A stretch of 5,163 bases of DNA from an uncultured Coriobacteriaceae bacterium (lineage in GTDB: Bacteria > Actinomycetota > Coriobacteriia > Coriobacteriales > Atopobiaceae), in assembly GCA_902772085.1 (NCBI GenBank), contig CACXZL010000169.1, positions 1-5,163 of the forward strand. The letters run 5' to 3'. How positions within the stretch are numbered: position 1 is the stretch's first letter; each line of letters opens with the position of its first letter. Below, in pieces: positions 4,995 to 5,163 of the stretch. The notes beneath the pieces are model-generated. The model was not told the origin of the DNA. It saw only the letters and a list, made by a program, of their open reading frames with translations, and ran no database searches. Position numbers and translations under genes: made by a program.

Positions 4995-5163
4995 GAGGCC
5001 CCGAAGTCCATCAGCGTGTTTGCGGCCGCGTCGTTCCAGAACGAGCCGATGCGCAGGTAGGCGAGGTTCTCGCGGAAGAGACGCACCGCGAGGTCGGCGG
5101 AGTCGATGAACGTGCCGGGGTTGCCTGCTTTGTCCGTGCCCTTCTCGACCGTGTCGCCCGCGA
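4982..5163 (-). pseudogene. Upstream portion of the same surface protein gene, frame broken near 4999-5002 (5' end outside window)
   Basis: Reading the minus strand from 5161 gives 59 codons with normal composition, ending ...SFWNDAAANTLMDFG-ASCSI-stop, with the TGA at 4982-4984. After DFG the phase is lost: adding one G to the GGGG run (plus-strand CCCC at 4999-5002) gives DFG-GLVLDLNGLGELALAI and joins smoothly to the anchored C-terminal part. The frame of the downstream ORF, extended upstream, reads as Arg/His/Pro-rich nonsense, as expected for an out-of-phase translation. So this is probably one gene with a 1-nt deletion, through mutation, slippage (phase variation) or a sequence error. 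Two separate overlapping genes is the less likely reading. The domain is not recognised. Confidence 0.65.

Overview
The window is GC-rich and bacterial, with dense genes and short intergenic gaps. A sortase-type surface protein (C-terminal TPKTGD, hydrophobic segment, basic tail), a membrane-anchored GH25 muramidase and an Old Yellow Enzyme with a MerR regulator suggest a Gram-positive, high-GC anaerobe. A gut or oral Coriobacteriia member (Collinsella/Olsenella/Atopobium-like) is my best guess. That placement is inference from gene content; no rRNA or other marker is present.

Layout. Positions 1-963 (minus) hold the first 321 codons of an Old Yellow Enzyme-family NADH:flavin oxidoreductase that runs off the left edge. 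It is divergent from a MerR-family regulator at 1083-1961 (plus). The 119-bp gap between them carries a textbook MerR-type promoter facing the reductase: TTGACC and TATAGT separated by 19 bp, with a perfect GC-rich dyad inside the spacer. The regulator's last ~27 codons lie in a REP-like palindromic repeat (1878-1955), and it ends convergently, 15 bp from a C45-family (penicillin acyltransferase-like) Ntn hydrolase at 1977-3053 (minus). A GH25 lysozyme-like protein with an N-terminal membrane anchor follows at 3123-3863 (minus). The gap 3864-4154 has no credible gene but holds two strong hairpins and a -10 box. Positions 4155-5163 (minus) encode the C-terminal part of a wall-anchored surface protein. 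Its reading frame is broken at a run of four G's (plus-strand C's at 4999-5002), so it appears as two overlapping ORFs.

How they fit. The reductase and MerR genes look like a self-contained substrate- or stress-sensing module: the regulator probably switches the reductase on through the long-spacer promoter. The surface protein and the GH25 enzyme both act at the cell envelope. The C45 hydrolase has no signal peptide and is probably cytoplasmic; its substrate cannot be read from the sequence. I found no tRNA, rRNA, CRISPR array or transposase. The best candidates for novelty are the MerR-OYE switch, the repeat-derived regulator tail, and the homopolymer frameshift in the surface protein.
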